DNA of 64,000 bases from Candidatus Planktophila sulfonica. Its GTDB lineage: Bacteria > Actinomycetota > Actinomycetes > Nanopelagicales > Nanopelagicaceae. Made by a program: the position numbers and the translations under genes. The notes below the pieces were generated by a model. That model made no database searches, was not told the DNA's origin, and saw only the letters and a program-made list of their open reading frames with translations. Each line of letters opens with the position of its first letter. The first letter of the stretch is position 1. The stretch spans positions 434,001-498,000 of the forward strand of contig NZ_CP016773.1 of assembly GCF_002288065.1 (NCBI RefSeq). The letters are read 5' to 3'. This document shows positions 32,544-41,574 of this stretch, piece by piece.

Positions 32544-34541
32544 ATGAGCGATCTATCGGCACAGGTGCGTAGCGCACTCGATGCTGCGGTCACCGCAATT
32601 GGTGGATCTGCTCGTGAAGGCCAGATCGAAATGGCTGAGGCAGTTGCCAATGCAATGACTGATCGACATCACTTGATGGTCCAGGCAGGTACAGGAACCG
32701 GAAAGTCACTTGCCTACTTAGTTCCGGCTTTAGTGCATGGCCGTAAAGTCTTAGTCGCAACAGCAACTCTTGCGCTGCAACGCCAGCTAGTAGAACGCGA
32801 TTTACCGGCTGTTGTTCCAGCACTTGAAAAAGCTTTAGGTCGCGACATCACGTATGCAATTTACAAGGGCGTAGGAAACTATGTCTGTCTGCAGAAGATG
32901 AATGCAGATGAGCCTGACCCTGATGGCGAGCTTTTGCTCGAGGCTTCATATCTAGAGAAAGATGCAAAGCGTCTGATTGCATGGGCGAAGACTCCTGGAG
33001 TTTCGGGAGATCGTGATGATGCTCCAGAAGTAGATCGCAGAGTATGGGCAGCCAACTCTTTATCGGGGCGCGAATGTGTGGGCGCTGATTCATGTGCGTG
33101 GGGAGCCCAGTGCTTTGCAGCGAAGGCGAAGGCGAAGGCGCAAGATGCTGATGTTGTCGTTACTAACCACACCTTGCTCGCAATTGAGATCGTTGATTCG
33201 CATCCCATCTTGCCTGAACGCGATGCGGTGATTCTGGATGAAGCGCACGAATTTATGGATCGCACGACGCAAGCAGTTACCGAAGAGCTAACATCTGGTC
33301 GCGTTCAACGCGCAGCTGCAATGGCCCGTAAGTACATGCCTGGCAAGCCATCGGATGCCTTTACCAATGCAGCAGATAGCTTTCATGATGCGATGGCTGA
33401 TTACGGCGAAGATGTAAAGGGCGATTTCTCGGCGCAAGGAAGACTCGAAGAGATTCCAATGTCACTGGAAGCACCGATTCGTAAGGTGAAAGAAGCAGCT
33501 TCTGCGCTGGTGCAGTTGATTAATGCTGATGACGAAATTATTGATCCTGATGAGAATGCTGAGCGTGCTCGTGTTAAGGGCGCGGTCCAAGAGATTGCAA
33601 CAACAGCAGGCAAGTTGCTCAAGATGGGTAACGAGCATGTGCTCTGGTACGAGCCAACGTTTTCAACTCTGCACTTGGCGCCACTTTCGGTTTCGCATGT
33701 TTTACGTAGCAATCTGCTGACGCAAAACCCAGTGATTGCAACGTCTGCAACGCTGACAGTTGGAAATAATTTCGATGCGATGGCGCGCAGCATTGGTTTC
33801 GTTGTCGGTTCTGACTCTGATGAAGAGATCAAACCTGGCGAGATAGACCCAGCAAATTTACAGATGCTCGATGTGGGATCTCCTTTTGATTTCGCTAATC
33901 AAGGCGTTCTCTATATGCCTAAGCATCTTCCTGAACCAGGCCGTGATGGTCCAAGCCAAGAGGTATTAGATGAACTGGGCGAACTGATTGATGCAGCTGG
34001 CGGCCGCACATTAGCTCTCTTTAGTTCATGGCGCGGAGTCGAGGCAGCCGATGCTCATCTGCGCAAAGTATTGGTGGACCTACCGATTTCAATCATTACC
34101 CAAAAACGTGGCGATGCAGTGGGTCCATTGGTAGAACGTTTCGCTAAAGATGAAACATCAATCTTGCTCGGCACAATGTCTTTATGGCAGGGCGTCGATG
34201 TTCCCGGAAACTCGTGCATCTTGGTCGCTATCGATCGCATTCCTTTCCCGCGTCCTGATGAACCAGTGATGTCTGCCCGTTCTTCCTTAGCCGATGCATC
34301 AGGTGGAAGTGGATTTATGCAGGTATCAGTTCCGCGCGCAGCGCTGTTATTGGCGCAAGGTACGGGGCGATTGATTCGCAGTATTGATGATCGTGGGGTC
34401 GTGGCAATTCTTGATTCACGCATTGTGACAAAGCGCTACGGAAGTGTCCTACTTAACTCGATGCCGCCCCTATGGCGCACTAGCGATGGGGCGGTAGTAC
34501 GAGATTCACTGCGCAGACTTGCGAGCAGCGTGGAAGACTAG
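32544..34541 (+). CDS. dinG: DinG-type ATP-dependent DNA helicase
   Basis: 665 aa. Walker A AGTGTGKS (~51-58), iron-sulfur cysteines between C113 and ~C191 (CLQK...CVGADSCAWGAQC), Walker B DEAH (~232-235), and a C-terminal helicase half with GTMSLWQGVDVPG (~547-559) and QGTGRLIRS. XPD/DinG helicases unwind 5'-3' and resolve R-loops or G-quadruplexes. No LexA box was seen in front, unlike E. coli dinG. Confidence 0.9.
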   Translation: MSDLSAQVRSALDAAVTAIGGSAREGQIEMAEAVANAMTDRHHLMVQAGTGTGKSLAYLVPALVHGRKVLVATATLALQRQLVERDLPAVVPALEKALGRDITYAIYKGVGNYVCLQKMNADEPDPDGELLLEASYLEKDAKRLIAWAKTPGVSGDRDDAPEVDRRVWAANSLSGRECVGADSCAWGAQCFAAKAKAKAQDADVVVTNHTLLAIEIVDSHPILPERDAVILDEAHEFMDRTTQAVTEELTSGRVQRAAAMARKYMPGKPSDAFTNAADSFHDAMADYGEDVKGDFSAQGRLEEIPMSLEAPIRKVKEAASALVQLINADDEIIDPDENAERARVKGAVQEIATTAGKLLKMGNEHVLWYEPTFSTLHLAPLSVSHVLRSNLLTQNPVIATSATLTVGNNFDAMARSIGFVVGSDSDEEIKPGEIDPANLQMLDVGSPFDFANQGVLYMPKHLPEPGRDGPSQEVLDELGELIDAAGGRTLALFSSWRGVEAADAHLRKVLVDLPISIITQKRGDAVGPLVERFAKDETSILLGTMSLWQGVDVPGNSCILVAIDRIPFPRPDEPVMSARSSLADASGGSGFMQVSVPRAALLLAQGTGRLIRSIDDRGVVAILDSRIVTKRYGSVLLNSMPPLWRTSDGAVVRDSLRRLASSVED

Positions 34542-34545
34542 GGGA

Positions 34546-35127
34546 ATGCCGAGAATTTCGACCACATCGCTTGCGCAGCACCGAGACTGGCGTCGCAACC
34601 AGCTCATCGAAGCTGCAGCAGCGATAGCTCTCGAATCTGGCGGAGAAGCAGTCACTGTTGCTGCAGTTGCGCAACGTGCCGGACTTTCGCGAACTTCTGT
34701 CTACGAGTATTTCGCCAGCAGCTCAGATCTCATCGCAGATCTCATCATCGATGAACTTCAGACTTTTTCACTTACTCTCGAAGAAGCGATTGCTGGGATT
34801 TCTGAACCAACTGATGCAATCGAACAATGGATTACGACTTCACTTATTTATGTTGCAGATGGCAGACATCTCTTGGCAAAGGCACTGAACTCAACTCAGC
34901 TGCCGCAAGAAAGAAGTGCCGCGATTGGTACAGCTCACCGCCGCTTGCTCTCTTCCCTTACTCAGAACCTACAGGGTTTAGGTGTTACCGATATCCATCA
35001 GGCGCTTTCGCTTATTCAAGCTGCCACGGATGTTGCGACAAAGCGCATTGAAAGCGGAAACGATGCAGAATCAGAGATCTCGATGACCTCACGATTCTGC
35101 ATCGCTGGAATCCGCGCCCTTATTTAA
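34546..35127 (+). CDS. TetR-family transcriptional regulator
   Basis: 193 aa from ATG 34546, preceded by AGGGG and only four bases after dinG. Helix-turn-helix VAAVAQRAGLSRTSVYEYFASSSDLIADL at ~39-67 (quoted: VAQRAGLSRTSVYEYF), C-terminal ligand domain without recognisable specificity. It may regulate a neighbouring gene. Its 3' end overlaps the convergent exported-protein gene by 8 bp. Confidence 0.88.
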   Translation: MPRISTTSLAQHRDWRRNQLIEAAAAIALESGGEAVTVAAVAQRAGLSRTSVYEYFASSSDLIADLIIDELQTFSLTLEEAIAGISEPTDAIEQWITTSLIYVADGRHLLAKALNSTQLPQERSAAIGTAHRRLLSSLTQNLQGLGVTDIHQALSLIQAATDVATKRIESGNDAESEISMTSRFCIAGIRALI

Positions 35128-36100
35128 TAGGGATTGAGATAGTTAGATCCAAAGCTTGCCAGGTATCTGCCTTTGCTCCGGCTGTTGCGCTTAAGTTGCA
35201 CTTTCCAGATTTCTTTGCGCTCACAAGATTTCCTTCAACGGCGCAGCTCTTATTCAAAGACTTGTAGGTGATGGTGCTACCGAAGTTTGTCTCTAGAGGA
35301 AGCGCCTTTGTTCCGTTCTTTTTAATGGACTTTGTCATGCCAACGATCTTCTGAGTTCCTGGCACCAAGATGAACGGGAAGTTTCCAGTTGCTGCAGCTG
35401 TCGTTGCATTTCCTGCAGTCGAATATCCAAGTGCACATTGGCCTTTACCCTTGAGTGCAGTGAAGATTCCATTAGAAAATGTGCAATCAGGTGTGAGTGA
35501 TGTGAAGTTGACCGCGAGCCCTGACTTTGCAGTGGCAACAATCTTTGCCTCTGCGCGATATGCCAAGTTACGTGGAACGTTGCGCACTAGCGGAGTTCCA
35601 TTCAGAGTGACGGTGATTTCATCAGCTGCAAGTACAGGTGCTGCTGCCCCCATAGCAAAAGTCATCGGGTAGAACTTATCTTCCGAGAAATCTGTTGGAG
35701 CTGTGTGGTCAAAGCGGAAGAAGAGCCCACATTGCGCTGTAGTGCAATCTACGGTGACACCTTTACCGGTGATTGAGCTGGCGACCTTCAAAGCAATTGG
35801 GCCTGTTGGGCTTGTAGTTCCTGGTCCACCCGCTGCGGTTACCCATAACTGAATGGTGTCACTACACGTTACTGGGCGCGCTGTTCCGACGGGTGCGATG
35901 CACTGCTGAATATAGAGTCCAGCTTTTGTAGGGAATTTAGTGAAGCCACCGTTGATGGTTGCTCCTGCTGGATCAAGATTTGTCAGCGGGCTGCTTGCGA
36001 ATGCAAATGTTTCAGCCTGCGCTGGGGTAACCATCGAAGCTGGGGCAATCAATCCAATGGCAAGGGCAAGGGCGATAGCTCTTTTACGTCGTGACAACAT
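35120..36100 (-). CDS. exported protein with paired-Cys beta domain
   Basis: 326 aa. Signal peptide (ALALAIGLIAPASM, cleavage after AQA ~29). Residues ~45-155 contain YIQQCIAP, a second Cys in PVTCSD, then VDCTTAQCGLFFRFDHT and FYPMTF. The 163-aa protein encoded upstream has the same pattern, so they are paralogous domains. The C-terminal half (~175-326) looks like two further beta repeats with Cys pairs (SLTPDCTF...GKGQCALGY; LNKSCAVEG...SGKCNLSA). AAGGAG lies before the ATG. Divergent from a haem/siderophore ABC transporter, so a role in capturing its ligand is possible but unproven. Confidence 0.65.
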   Translation of the reverse strand: MLSRRKRAIALALAIGLIAPASMVTPAQAETFAFASSPLTNLDPAGATINGGFTKFPTKAGLYIQQCIAPVGTARPVTCSDTIQLWVTAAGGPGTTSPTGPIALKVASSITGKGVTVDCTTAQCGLFFRFDHTAPTDFSEDKFYPMTFAMGAAAPVLAADEITVTLNGTPLVRNVPRNLAYRAEAKIVATAKSGLAVNFTSLTPDCTFSNGIFTALKGKGQCALGYSTAGNATTAAATGNFPFILVPGTQKIVGMTKSIKKNGTKALPLETNFGSTITYKSLNKSCAVEGNLVSAKKSGKCNLSATAGAKADTWQALDLTISIPIK

Positions 36101-36121
36101 TTCTTCTCCTTAAGTAGTTTC

Positions 36122-36613
36122 TTACTTTGAAATTGTTATTGGAATAAAGAGATCTTGAGAACGATCTCCTTCGTGTAGATGATCTGATCTCACGGTGATT
36201 GCACATGTAACTTTGGTGCAATCAAATTTGCCTATCTTCTTGGTAACGGTAACTTTCTGAGAGAAGCGACCCCCAGGAATAAATGGAGTAGCTAGCCCTT
36301 TGCCGTATGTCGGAGCGTTGGAAGATATCCAGTGAGAAACACCTTGAGTGCCTGATTTATCTGCGCCGCCTCCACAAGGTGAAGGTGCAACACCTTTCTT
36401 TGGCTGTACGCAGTAGGCAAGATAGATCCCGATGGTTTCATCGAAACCTTTCCCTGTAACTCGAATATCTGATCCTGCTTTAACAGTGGTGTTCTTGATG
36501 CTGATGCTCTGGCCTTGCGCACCTGTAGCAGTTGCAGCCGCCCAAGAGGCAGTGTTTGAGAGCATGGAGATTCCCAGTGCCATCAAGGCCATCAGCGACG
36601 CTTGCATCTTCAT
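36122..36613 (-). CDS. small exported protein with paired-Cys beta domain
   Basis: 163 aa. Signal peptide (LMALMALGISML, cleavage near SWA-A ~26). An immunoglobulin-like start, GSDIRVTGKGFDE, is followed by IYLAYCVQP, SPCGGG, then FDCTKVTCAITVRSDH and LFIPITI. The four Cys and the RxDH motif recur in the next gene, 21 bp downstream. Probably co-expressed, surface or periplasmic. It lies 87 bp from the divergent lipoprotein gene of the ABC transporter. Confidence 0.65.
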   Translation of the reverse strand: MKMQASLMALMALGISMLSNTASWAAATATGAQGQSISIKNTTVKAGSDIRVTGKGFDETIGIYLAYCVQPKKGVAPSPCGGGADKSGTQGVSHWISSNAPTYGKGLATPFIPGGRFSQKVTVTKKIGKFDCTKVTCAITVRSDHLHEGDRSQDLFIPITISK

Positions 36614-36700
36614 ATGGCCAAAATCTTAAAGTTCGCTTGATCCAGCGTTATCCGACAAGACCAGCAGACGTGTCGGAAAGAAATTTGAGAGGATATATCC

Positions 36701-37618
36701 ATGCGTGCCAGAGCCAAGATTTCGTTGATTTCTGTTGCCACTATCACGCTCTTACTTCTCTCTGGTTGCGCGTCGCAAGAGAGCGCAGTTCTTGAAATCT
36801 CCTCGGCAAAAGCAGTAAATGTCTCCACAACGCAAGCGCCTCAAGTAACTCGAGTCATCGCGCTGGCCAATGGTTCGGCTGAAATAATTGCATCCCTAGG
36901 TTTTATGTCGATTCTCATCGGTCGAGATATTGCAAGTACCGATAATCAGTTGCGCGATATTCCGATTGTTACTTCCGGACATCAAGTAGTCGCTGAGAAA
37001 ATCATTGCTCTTAATCCGCAGTTAGTAATCATTGATAAATCAACTGGTCCAGCATCTGCACTAGCAGCGCTTAGGAGCGCTGGCATTGCAGTGGTTCAAA
37101 CCCCTGAAGCCTGGACCCTTGCCGACATTCCATTAAAGGTCACGCGTATTGCCCAAGCGATTGGTGCTCCACAAAGCGGTGAAGCTCTCAATCGTGCGAT
37201 GGCTCGCACTCTCGAAATCTCTACGCAGAGCAAAGTGAAGAAGAGAATTGCCTTTCTCTATCTCAGAGGCGGAAGCGCCATATACCTGATTGGCGGAAAA
37301 GAATCGGGTGCGGATTCACTGATCCAAGCGATTGGCTCAATCGATGTCGGAGCCGAAAAGTTCTCGAATCCTTTTACTGCAATGACAAGTGAATCAATAC
37401 TTTCACTCAACCCAGAAATCATTCTTGTCATGAGCAAAGGGCTTGATTCGGTTGGGGGAGTAGATGGCTTGCTGGCGCTGCCCGGCATTGCGCAGACAGA
37501 TGCTGGTGAAAATAGACGAGTGATTGCTGTCGACGATTCGCTTTTGCTCTCATTTGGTCCGCGCACTCCAAATCTGATTAATCGCTTAGCAACAGCGGTG
37601 CAGAAGGTGGCGCCATGA
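36701..37618 (+). CDS. haem/siderophore ABC transporter substrate-binding lipoprotein
   Basis: 305 aa. Lipobox LSGC with Cys23. The rest is a class III (helical-backbone) binding protein: VIALANGSAEIIASLG (~51-66), ALNPQLVIID and the closing RTPNLINRLATAV. Closest in style to HmuT/ChuT haem-binding proteins. GAGAGG lies eight bases before ATG 36701. It overlaps the permease start as ATGA. Confidence 0.82.
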   Translation: MRARAKISLISVATITLLLLSGCASQESAVLEISSAKAVNVSTTQAPQVTRVIALANGSAEIIASLGFMSILIGRDIASTDNQLRDIPIVTSGHQVVAEKIIALNPQLVIIDKSTGPASALAALRSAGIAVVQTPEAWTLADIPLKVTRIAQAIGAPQSGEALNRAMARTLEISTQSKVKKRIAFLYLRGGSAIYLIGGKESGADSLIQAIGSIDVGAEKFSNPFTAMTSESILSLNPEIILVMSKGLDSVGGVDGLLALPGIAQTDAGENRRVIAVDDSLLLSFGPRTPNLINRLATAVQKVAP

Positions 37619-38589
37619 TTAAGCGGTTAGCGCCTCTCGTACTAGCTGTTCCGTTTCTCTCGATGTTCGCACTTTCTGTTGGGGCCGCTGATGTAATTGA
37701 TATCTGGCGATACATCTTTAATCCATTTCTTGATACACAATCACCATCACATCAAATCATCTGGGAGATCCGCGCCCCACGTGTGGCAGCTGCGCTTTTA
37801 GTTGGAGCAGCACTTGGAATTGCTGGTTCGCTCGCTCAAAGTTCAACAAATAACCCGCTCGCCGATCCTGCGATTCTCGGTACATCTGCCGGTGCTTCAC
37901 TCGGCGTCCTTCTCGGCGTCCTTCTCAACGTTGTCACTATCGGATCATTGGGATCAGTTATCTGCGCAGCAGTTGGCGCACTGGCTGCGACGCTGCTTAC
38001 ATTCTCTTTAGCAAGATCAGCTCTCTCCTTGATCACCATTGGAATCGGTGTCTCAGCAATTCTCAACGCCATTGTCGGTCTGACCATTACTGCAATTAGT
38101 CGTCCGGATGCGCGTTCCATTTCATTCTGGTCCTTTGGTTCGCTCTCATTGGTGACAGGCAAGAATTTGGTGATACTCACACCGATCCTTGTTGCGGGCG
38201 CGCTCTTTGCCTGGAAGATGGCGCCACGATTGGATTTACTCTCACTTGGAGATTCATCCGTTCGCCACATGGGATTTAACGCATACCGAATCCGTCTTGC
38301 CACATTTGCAGTTCTAGCAACTCTCGTCGCTGTCACTGTTTCAACCGTTGGTTCAGTCGCTTTTCTAGCACTTGCGGCTCCACATATTGCTCGCTACTTA
38401 CATGGTCCAAGAAATCGAAACTTAGTTATCTTTGCCGGACTTATAGGCGCACTAATCTTATTAATCGCCGACACCGCTGCGCGCGCACTCATTCCACCTT
38501 TCGAACTTCCAATCGGTTTACTCACCTCATTAATTGGCGCGCCCATCCTGATTGCCACGCTTAAGAAAAGCGGCGATATATGGCGCTAG
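37615..38589 (+). CDS. FecCD-family ABC transporter permease
   Basis: 324 aa, about nine or ten membrane helices. WEIRAPRVAAALLVGAALGIAGSLAQ (~46-70; core RVAAALLVGAALGIAG), NPLADPAILGTSAGA and the C-terminal FLALAAPHIAR...LPIGLLTSLIGAPILI are typical of iron-siderophore and haem permeases (BtuC/HmuU fold). Translationally coupled both ways. Confidence 0.9.
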   Translation: MIKRLAPLVLAVPFLSMFALSVGAADVIDIWRYIFNPFLDTQSPSHQIIWEIRAPRVAAALLVGAALGIAGSLAQSSTNNPLADPAILGTSAGASLGVLLGVLLNVVTIGSLGSVICAAVGALAATLLTFSLARSALSLITIGIGVSAILNAIVGLTITAISRPDARSISFWSFGSLSLVTGKNLVILTPILVAGALFAWKMAPRLDLLSLGDSSVRHMGFNAYRIRLATFAVLATLVAVTVSTVGSVAFLALAAPHIARYLHGPRNRNLVIFAGLIGALILLIADTAARALIPPFELPIGLLTSLIGAPILIATLKKSGDIWR

Positions 38590-39197
38590 TAAAGATTGAA
38601 AACGTCTCTATAGAACGTGGAGCTCGTGTTGTAGTGCGCGACTTCAGCGCAACTTTAGAACCCGGGAAAATCACTGCAATTATCGGCCCCAATGGAAGTG
38701 GTAAGAGTTCGCTACTCGGTGCAATTGCAGGTGACCTTCCATTAATCGCGGGCAATATCTACTTTGGTGATAGAAATCTGTGCGAGCTTTCAGATGCCGA
38801 GCAGGCAAAGATTCGCAGCGTCGTGCAACAAAATCGTAATTATTGGCTTTCATACACCGCTCGTGAAGTGATCGAAATGGGCCAGAGCGGTGAAGCGCTT
38901 CTGAAGGTAGATGAAGTGATGCTTGCCTTAGAAATTAATCACTATGCCGATCAGAGAGTTACAACTCTTTCAGGAGGTGAGGCGCAACGTATTGAGATTG
39001 CCCGGGCGCTTATTCGCGATAGCGAGGTCTACCTCTTCGATGAACCACTTTCAGCGCAAGATAGCGCGAGTAAAGTCCGCATCATTAACTATTTAAAGCA
39101 ATTACGCGATGCTGGAAAGACCGTTGTGGTGATTGCTCATATCGATAGAGAAGCTTTAACGTGGTGCGATCAAGTCATCAACACATTGGCGAATTAA
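38580..39197 (+). CDS. haem/siderophore ABC transporter ATPase
   Basis: 205 aa, short but complete. Walker A GPNGSGKSS (~37-45), signature LSGGEAQRIEIARAL (~130-144), Walker B VYLFDEP (~151-157) and a switch His in VIAHID. It overlaps the permease gene by 10 bp, giving a three-gene importer. The 3' end overlaps the convergent Nudix gene by 42 bp. Confidence 0.9.
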   Translation: MALVKIENVSIERGARVVVRDFSATLEPGKITAIIGPNGSGKSSLLGAIAGDLPLIAGNIYFGDRNLCELSDAEQAKIRSVVQQNRNYWLSYTAREVIEMGQSGEALLKVDEVMLALEINHYADQRVTTLSGGEAQRIEIARALIRDSEVYLFDEPLSAQDSASKVRIINYLKQLRDAGKTVVVIAHIDREALTWCDQVINTLAN

Positions 39198-39623
39198 CGG
39201 CCACGTTTTTGCAAAGCTGGGATGTAGCGGTAGTCGCGTGACATCATCAAATTTCACCCAGCGCACTTCATGAGATTCATCGTTTAATTCGTGGCCCTCT
39301 AGATTCTCGTTGGCGAAGGCGATAACGGTTGAGTAGCTCCAACCTTCGTGATCATCAGTAAAGGTATGAACGGGCTGCAAATCTTCAGGTTTGATACCGG
39401 TCTCTTCAACTGCTTCTCGGATAGCGCCTTCAATAATTGTTTCGTGCGAATCGCGAGCACCGCCTGGAATTCCCCAGGTATCGCCGTTATGCACCCATGG
39501 TGCTCGATGCTGCAAGAAGACTGAACCATCGCGAATAATCAAAAGGCCTGCTGCGCCGTGCTTGCCCCAATGTTTTGAGCCGCATGCACATTCGATCCAG
39601 CCATCACCATCGCGCGCAGTCAT
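39156..39623 (-). CDS. Nudix hydrolase with N-terminal CxC motif
   Basis: 155 aa. The Nudix box GARDSHETIIEGAIREAVEETG (~55-76) keeps the GX5EX7REUXEE pattern. The N-terminus has WIECACGSKHWGKHG, which may bind zinc, and an LLIIRDGSVFLQHRAPWVH strand. Hydrolyses nucleoside-diphosphate derivatives; the substrate is unknown. A TACTCT -10 and an overlapping AGGAGT precede the ATG. Confidence 0.85.
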   Translation of the reverse strand: MTARDGDGWIECACGSKHWGKHGAAGLLIIRDGSVFLQHRAPWVHNGDTWGIPGGARDSHETIIEGAIREAVEETGIKPEDLQPVHTFTDDHEGWSYSTVIAFANENLEGHELNDESHEVRWVKFDDVTRLPLHPSFAKTWPLIRQCVDDLIAPR

Positions 39624-39629
39624 ACTCCT

Positions 39630-39635
39630 AGAGTA
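39630..39635 (-). promoter_or_regulatory. -10 element of Nudix gene
   Basis: TACTCT on the minus strand, six bases (AGGAGT) before ATG 39623. The spacer itself resembles a Shine-Dalgarno, so the start mode is ambiguous. Confidence 0.45.
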
Positions 39636-39680
39636 TCCACAGTTCGTAGTTTTTGAACTTTAAAGCGGTACACGCGCACT

Positions 39681-39686
39681 TACCCT
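39681..39686 (+). promoter_or_regulatory. -10-like element before exported protein gene
   Basis: TACCCT seven bases (CCCGCGC) before ATG 39694. The same spacer sequence occurs before yraN at 58009. Confidence 0.45.
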
Positions 39687-39693
39687 CCCGCGC

Positions 39694-40449
39694 ATGAAGA
39701 AGTTAATTGCGTTCTCATTAATCCTTACATCTATTGCACTTCCCGCACATGCCACAGATTGCATAGAAAAGGCATGCATTGATGTCTATACCCAAGATGG
39801 AAAGATCATCATCGAGGGGCGAAAGGGAAGTGGTCTGCCTGAGAAGAAGGCAGTGGCACCAGCGCCTGTGAAGACTCGCAAAGCGATTGTGCGAAAGCCA
39901 GTTGCGCCAAAGCCAAAGGTGACAGGAAGTGCAAAGCCCAAAGTAATTACGTCAACGAAGAAGCCAGTGGTGCGAAAGAAACCCACGCCATCAGCTACTG
40001 CAAGTGCAACATCGCTGAGCGACAAGTTAGTTGAAATCCTGCCAAGTGCCGGAATCGCATATTCACCTTCTTTTCAGCCACTGATCAAAGTTCCAGTCTT
40101 CTTCTGGAGCGATATTCCTGAAGTCATCACAAAGAAGATTGAGATTGTTGGCGAGGTAGTCGATGTAAAGCTCAAACCAACCTTTCTCTGGCATTACGGA
40201 GATGGCGTTGTATTTGTAACGCGAAAAGTTGGCGCTCCTTATCCCGAAGGCGAAATCCAACATACCTATTCCAATCCGGGCCATTACTTAATTCAACTTA
40301 TAACGCGGTGGGAAGGCAGCTTCACCATCAGCGGAGTCACCGCGCAAATTCCAGGAAAGATCGACACCGTCTCCATTCTTCCCATCACCGTAGTTGCAGC
40401 ACCTACTCGTTTTACTCCACCCGTTCTCTATAAGAAAGGCAGACCATGA
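39694..40449 (+). CDS. exported protein with Lys/Pro-rich linker, unknown function
   Basis: 251 aa. Signal peptide (IAFSLILTSIALPAHA), a short CIEKACID segment with two Cys, a long basic Pro/Lys/Thr linker (~48-105), then a ~140-residue beta-rich domain. The stretch FLWHYGDGVVF...IQHTYSNPGHYLIQL resembles a PKD-type fold. It overlaps the DUF4192 gene as ATGA. No family assignment. Confidence 0.6.
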   Translation: MKKLIAFSLILTSIALPAHATDCIEKACIDVYTQDGKIIIEGRKGSGLPEKKAVAPAPVKTRKAIVRKPVAPKPKVTGSAKPKVITSTKKPVVRKKPTPSATASATSLSDKLVEILPSAGIAYSPSFQPLIKVPVFFWSDIPEVITKKIEIVGEVVDVKLKPTFLWHYGDGVVFVTRKVGAPYPEGEIQHTYSNPGHYLIQLITRWEGSFTISGVTAQIPGKIDTVSILPITVVAAPTRFTPPVLYKKGRP

Positions 40450-41438
40450 CAACCCTTACTTCCCCTCACGATCTACTTGCCGCAATTCCATTTCTTATCG
40501 GCTACCACCCAGATCGTTCTCTCGTCCTTGTTTCACTGAAGAACGAAACAATTGGTATGGCGATGCGCGTTGATTTACCGAGCGATATTGCACCTGAAAG
40601 CTATGACTTACTTGCTTCCCACTTAGTGCGCGAAGAAGCCGATGGGGCATTTATCGTTGCTTATAGCGGTGAATCCGAAAGCGATGCCGAAAGCGCTGTT
40701 ATCAATACTTCTGCGGCTCTTATCCGCGCGGGCCTGGATATCAAGGAATCCCTGGTCGTTCGCAATAACCGATTCCGTTCGATGCTCTGCACAGATCTGA
40801 CATGTTGCCCGCCTGAAGGAAGTGAAATTCCTGACCTCGATACTTCACGAATTGCTGCCGAACATGTCATCGCAGGACACCCGATGCCGTACGAATCAGT
40901 TGAAGGTCTTGTGCAATCCATCGCTGCCGTTCCGTCTTCGTTTGAACTGAGTTGGCAGGATGAAGTACTGGCCTTCATCGTTTCCAGTGATGCTGAAGAA
41001 CTCAATGATTTACAGCGCGATGGTGCAACGGCGATTATTGATTTGGCGGGCGAATACCGAGAAGGGCGAGGCGCCGAAGATCGTGAATTAGTAGCTCGGG
41101 TTATTGGTCGTATGAGCGATATTCAAGTGCGCGACTTTGCGCTAGGTTCACATTCTGAAGAGAGCGCCGATCATTACTGGTCGATGTGGCATCAACTTCT
41201 GCGCATCGCACCCCGTGGCTTTGTTGCTCCCATTGCTTCTCTCTTTGCGGCGATGGCGTACGAGCGCGGAGAAGGAGCGTTGGCACATAAGGCGCTCGAC
41301 CGGGCGCTCGATGATGATGACCAGTACTCCTTAGCCCTCCTTCTGCGACGAGTCTTCACTGCAGGCTGGCCACCTCACTCATTTACGGCGATGCGGGCTG
41401 AACTTCACCCCAAAGTGGTGGCGACAATCTTCGGGTAA
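40446..41438 (+). CDS. DUF4192 protein
   Basis: 330 aa. The N-terminal SPHDLLAAIPFLIGYHPDRSLVLVSL is the hallmark of DUF4192, a family largely confined to actinobacteria, with no known function. Soluble. The C-terminal ~100 residues are helical, with GFVAPIASLFAAMAYERGEGALAHKALDRAL reminiscent of tetratricopeptide helices (only partly typical). Coupled to the upstream exported protein by ATGA. Confidence 0.88.
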   Translation: MTTLTSPHDLLAAIPFLIGYHPDRSLVLVSLKNETIGMAMRVDLPSDIAPESYDLLASHLVREEADGAFIVAYSGESESDAESAVINTSAALIRAGLDIKESLVVRNNRFRSMLCTDLTCCPPEGSEIPDLDTSRIAAEHVIAGHPMPYESVEGLVQSIAAVPSSFELSWQDEVLAFIVSSDAEELNDLQRDGATAIIDLAGEYREGRGAEDRELVARVIGRMSDIQVRDFALGSHSEESADHYWSMWHQLLRIAPRGFVAPIASLFAAMAYERGEGALAHKALDRALDDDDQYSLALLLRRVFTAGWPPHSFTAMRAELHPKVVATIFG

Positions 41439-41441
41439 TAT
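41436..41441 (+). promoter_or_regulatory. -10 element of metX
   Basis: TAATAT overlapping the stop codon of the DUF4192 gene. It puts the transcription start near 41448, exactly at the 5' end of the SAM-IV riboswitch. Confidence 0.55.
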
Positions 41442-41448
41442 TTACACC

Positions 41449-41562
41449 GGTCACGAGTTCTCATCGATAGCCCCGGCTGATGAGACGGCAACCCTCCACC
41501 GCGGTGGGGTGCTCCGGGTGACGACCAGGCAGGTGCGTGTAATGCGCAGTTGCAAGTGCGTG
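41449..41562 (+). promoter_or_regulatory. SAM-IV riboswitch
   Basis: Conserved SAM-IV blocks: GGTCACGAG at the 5' end, AGCCCCGGCT, CGGCAACCCTCCACCGCGG, TGGGGTGCTCCGGGTGACGACC, then a small hairpin TGCG/CGCA near 41533-41547 and a 3' segment before the Shine-Dalgarno. SAM-IV is found mainly in actinobacteria before methionine genes. It ends next to GAAGGA (41562-41567), the metX ribosome site, so SAM probably blocks translation. Confidence 0.9.
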
Positions 41563-41574
41563 AAGGATTTTTCT

